The translations under genes and the position numbers were made by a program. 64,000 nucleotides of DNA from JAPULR01 sp965238215 (lineage in GTDB: Bacteria > Chloroflexota > Dehalococcoidia > Lucifugimonadales > GCA-2712585). Where the stretch lies: contig OZ250180.1 in the NCBI GenBank assembly GCA_965238215.1, forward strand, positions 1 through 64,000, written 5' to 3'. The notes under the pieces are model-generated. The model saw only the letters and a program-made list of their open reading frames with translations, searched no databases and was not told the DNA's origin. Positions 61,485 to 64,000 of the stretch are shown piece after piece (the first letter of the stretch is position 1; each line of letters opens with the position of its first letter).

Positions 61485-62117
61485 CTAGCTTGTTTCGCCG
61501 GTGTAAAATGCAGTCGTGCGCCTCGCCGCCGCACCTGCAGCCTCCGGGTCCGTTCCGGTTACGACCGATGCGTGTCCCCACCTCTCGCTGCTGCCTGTGA
61601 TGAACGCCTTTCCGCCCGGAGAAGTAGCAAAAGCGGCTTCGTCGGGCTTTGGCTCGTTCGGTTGCACGATGTGGATCGCCAGTCCCATGAGACCCAACTC
61701 CCAACCCACGCCTACTGCCCCTGGTCCATACTCTGTCCAGTGCTCCGAAAGCAGTGAGGTGTGGGTGAGTGTAAGCCTTGTATGGCTGGCTTCATCGGTC
61801 GAAAATCGTACTTCTACCCAGCTGACGTCCCCGGCGAACTCCCATGTGAGCGTGAAATGCGATAGACGTTCGCACGCCATTATCATGCCGCCTGCGTTGC
61901 CCTCCAACTGATAGCGACCGCCGGGGCTGAGATCGCCGCTAATCGGCAGAAACCAGCGCGGAATGCGCTCGGCGTTAGTCAGGGCGTCCCACAAGTCCTC
62001 AATCGCCGACTCGTAGATTCGGGAAAGAGTGACCGCGCGAGCGGGTAGTCCATCGCGCTTCAGCGATGAGACGGAGCGCTCTACAGCGTCGAGATGACCT
62101 TCGACATCGAATTTCAT
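61485..62117 (-). CDS. SRPBCC-superfamily (AHSA1-like) protein
   Basis: The 210-residue protein has the START/Bet v1-like helix-grip fold of the Aha1 C-terminal family: SRIYESAIEDLWDALTNAER near 33-52, then PRWFLPISGDLSPGGRYQLEG, LTWEFAGDVSWVEVRF, TRLTLTHTSLL and a long C-terminal helix with GVGWELGLMGLAIH. These proteins bind hydrophobic ligands or serve with ArsR-type regulators. A C-terminal extension of about 60 residues (after PNEPKP) is Ala/Gly-rich. Likely start ATG 62117, with AGGAAAGG about 14 bases upstream. The Rieske-fusion gene lies just upstream on the same strand (60 bases), so the two may form an operon. Confidence 0.8.
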   Translation of the reverse strand: MKFDVEGHLDAVERSVSSLKRDGLPARAVTLSRIYESAIEDLWDALTNAERIPRWFLPISGDLSPGGRYQLEGNAGGMIMACERLSHFTLTWEFAGDVSWVEVRFSTDEASHTRLTLTHTSLLSEHWTEYGPGAVGVGWELGLMGLAIHIVQPNEPKPDEAAFATSPGGKAFITGSSERWGHASVVTGTDPEAAGAAARRTTAFYTGETS

Positions 62118-62177
62118 AGTTTGCTTTTGCCTTTCCTAAGAGACCGTCCCCAAACAGTCTCTTTTGTTGAAAGGACG

Positions 62178-63920
62178 TTACCGATAAATTTCCTCGCCTC
62201 GCTGGAGACGAAGGGCAATCTGATAAGTCTGGCCTTCGGCCCGGGGAGTGGGGGAATGGGCAGCAAGAAAGCGGGATAGGCCTATCATCACGTGGCGACC
62301 AGACTCCGTGCCTTCTCGCGAAGCAAACTGGCTGAATGCGGCGTCGACAATTTGGAACGAGTGGAAATCGGCATCCTCCCGTAGCATCAACCGCCCCATG
62401 GTGGCCAGAAGGTTTTCCGTCGACCTGTCGTCGACGAGGTAGTCGGATACAGCCTTGGCTAATTCTTCAACCTGCTGGCGGACGTTTACCATATCCAGTA
62501 GGCGCTCAAGCTGCTCTGAGGAGGATTCGTGGCCAGGCGTTCCAGCGGGAAGCGGCATGGCTGGCATATTGAGGAATCGATCGAGGTAAATGCTCATAGC
62601 AATGTCGTACACGCCCCGCAGCAGCTCCGGAGTGGGAGTCCGTTTCAAGGCCTGATGCAGGCCATGGGCGGCGGTCAGAGTATTGTGCACCGTGTCCCAG
62701 TCTCGAAACTCGTTGGACGTGTGGAAATGGGCCATGCGGAGGAAGGCTGCATGAGCGGCCGCCGCTCCAAGCTGCTCGGCAGTGGCCCCGAACAGGATGC
62801 TGTTGTTGATTGCAGCAATGATTTCCCCTGGTGAGTCGCCTAACATTTCCGAAGCCAACGAGTCGGATTCGTTCCAACTGCCTGACCTTTCTTGTCCCCG
62901 GGCCAAGAGACTCGGTAGTTCCGCCCGCGCCTCCCAGACTATCGAGGCGATGTCGATAGGATTACGCCACTGGCTGAGTTCCTCGCTGCGGCGAGCCCGG
63001 GCCATCCCATGCACCAAGCTCGGGAGCACTTGCCCCGCCATCCCCCACCCCAGGTGGTCCAGCAACTCGAAAGCTTTGTTTGTGAAGTCCACCACGTGGC
63101 CGCCGTCAAGATAAATGTGGTCGGTGGCCGAAGCGAAGATCATGCTGGCGATCTCTTCCCTGGAGACTCCGACCTCAATGGCGGTGGCTAGACATCTCTC
63201 GGCCCCCTCGTCATCCCGAACCTCGATGAAGTTACGAAACCATGAAGCGAACACCTCCGGGCGCGTCTCTCCGGTGGGCAACGCGTCAATGGGAAAGCGA
63301 GGGGCCTTCCCGGAACACTCCCTGGCAACTTGAAGAAGACCCTGGTACAGCGCCCGGGGACGGTCTTCCTCGCGCAGCTTTAGCAGGATGTTGGCGGTGC
63401 AGGTCAGGATGCTCATGGCCGGACCCCAACCGTTGGCCGAGTAGGTGGCGCCGAACTGAGCGCCTATTCTCAGCGGCTCCCGGTGGTCCGCACCGGCGGT
63501 CTGCAGCCCGAGTACCGCCTTGGCTATGACCAGGCGTATATTGTGCTCCAGTCCATTATTCAGCCGGCCCCGCCAGTGCCGTCCTTCATCACGTGACGGC
63601 GGATATGGGTCGACCCACACCTCCTCATCTAAGACAATTACCGGAAAGGTGCGCACGTCGTCAGCGAAGGGGTTAAATGTGCCGCCGCCCGCGAGGTCAA
63701 AGCGGGCGTGATGCCAGTGGCAGGTGAGAATACCATCCTTGACACTGCCCCTATCCAAGGGGAAACCCATGTGGGGACATCGATTGTCCACGGCGCGAAC
63801 CTGTCCATCGTGGTGGAACACAGCAATTGTGTGTCCCCCACCTGTGACCACGGTGCAGCCACGCTCCTTTAGCTGCTCCACTGAACCAACTCTGATGTGT
63901 CGCTTCACTAACGTTGACAT
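62178..63920 (-). CDS. Rieske [2Fe-2S] domain fused to a large helical domain of unknown function
   Basis: The 580-residue soluble protein begins with a ferredoxin-type Rieske domain (about 8-110): Cys48 and His50 in CPHMG, Cys67 and His70 in CHWHH, 16 residues between the pairs. The remaining about 450 residues are mainly helical with conserved-looking His-rich stretches (SATDHIYLDGGHVVDFTNKA, AAHAAFLRMAHFHTSNEF). I do not recognise this part; a questin-oxidase-like or other oxygenase function is only a guess. The Rieske centre probably passes electrons to a metal or substrate site there. GGAGG lies 7 bases before ATG 63920. It is followed by the SRPBCC gene. Confidence 0.82.
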   Translation of the reverse strand: MSTLVKRHIRVGSVEQLKERGCTVVTGGGHTIAVFHHDGQVRAVDNRCPHMGFPLDRGSVKDGILTCHWHHARFDLAGGGTFNPFADDVRTFPVIVLDEEVWVDPYPPSRDEGRHWRGRLNNGLEHNIRLVIAKAVLGLQTAGADHREPLRIGAQFGATYSANGWGPAMSILTCTANILLKLREEDRPRALYQGLLQVARECSGKAPRFPIDALPTGETRPEVFASWFRNFIEVRDDEGAERCLATAIEVGVSREEIASMIFASATDHIYLDGGHVVDFTNKAFELLDHLGWGMAGQVLPSLVHGMARARRSEELSQWRNPIDIASIVWEARAELPSLLARGQERSGSWNESDSLASEMLGDSPGEIIAAINNSILFGATAEQLGAAAAHAAFLRMAHFHTSNEFRDWDTVHNTLTAAHGLHQALKRTPTPELLRGVYDIAMSIYLDRFLNMPAMPLPAGTPGHESSSEQLERLLDMVNVRQQVEELAKAVSDYLVDDRSTENLLATMGRLMLREDADFHSFQIVDAAFSQFASREGTESGRHVMIGLSRFLAAHSPTPRAEGQTYQIALRLQRGEEIYR

Positions 63921-64000
63921 GTTTACGCCTCCTTAACCGAGTTCCAATTACCTATCTTTCTATCCTAACAGATGGTGGGTTTAGCTAACCGGCCGCTATC

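Overview
The window looks like a piece of a Chloroflexota chromosome, most likely a SAR202/Dehalococcoidia-type heterotroph. This is inferred from gene content only: a luciferase-like flavin monooxygenase, a phosphotriesterase-like hydrolase, several amidohydrolases, orphan family-5 solute-binding lipoproteins with Thr/Pro linkers, and giant S8/Calx-beta surface proteins. No rRNA or other marker gene is present to prove it. I saw no rRNA, tRNA, CRISPR array, prophage or complete insertion sequence.

Layout. 1-5.4 kb: a decayed fibronectin-type surface protein, a hybrid histidine kinase/response regulator, and a broken CD-NTase-like nucleotidyltransferase that ends in a dispersed repeat. 5.7-14 kb: a catabolic region. 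A flavin monooxygenase and a phosphotriesterase-like enzyme are divergent; then comes a minus-strand series (amidohydrolase, peptide-type binding lipoprotein, VOC enzyme, gamma-glutamyltransferase-like hydrolase, cupin). 14-28 kb: a truncated kinase gene, then a secreted protein ending in a subtilase-propeptide-like domain, 31 bases ahead of a 3903-codon surface protein with two S8 subtilase domains. The first S8 domain has lost its catalytic His and Ser; the second keeps the triad. 28.5-36 kb: CrcB, a Cache lipoprotein, a decayed leucine-rich-repeat protein, a duplicated kinase leader and a damaged ABC exporter. 36-45 kb: two HAD phosphatases around a proline-iminopeptidase-like hydrolase, a GOLD-type lipoprotein, a second binding lipoprotein, an amidohydrolase and an M24 peptidase-like protein. 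46-64 kb: ABC-F ATPase, KatG, relics of a ketosynthase and a SwmB-like protein, a damaged MMPL exporter, an alpha/beta hydrolase, damaged Kef-type and HPP membrane proteins, an acetyl-CoA-synthetase-like enzyme, a CDF transporter, an SRPBCC protein and a Rieske fusion.

Two themes run through the window. First, about a dozen loci carry in-frame stops, frameshifts or deletions (eight or more nonsense codons using all three stops, about twelve frameshifts), while the 11.7-kb ORF and most enzyme genes are open. The damaged genes are mainly surface proteins, membrane transporters and a possible defence enzyme. Second, degenerate short repeats of at least three types are scattered between genes and several lie exactly where a gene is cut off. 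The most interesting intact unit is the 15.3-28.1 kb pair: a stand-alone propeptide-like secreted protein next to a tandem pseudo-protease/protease giant.
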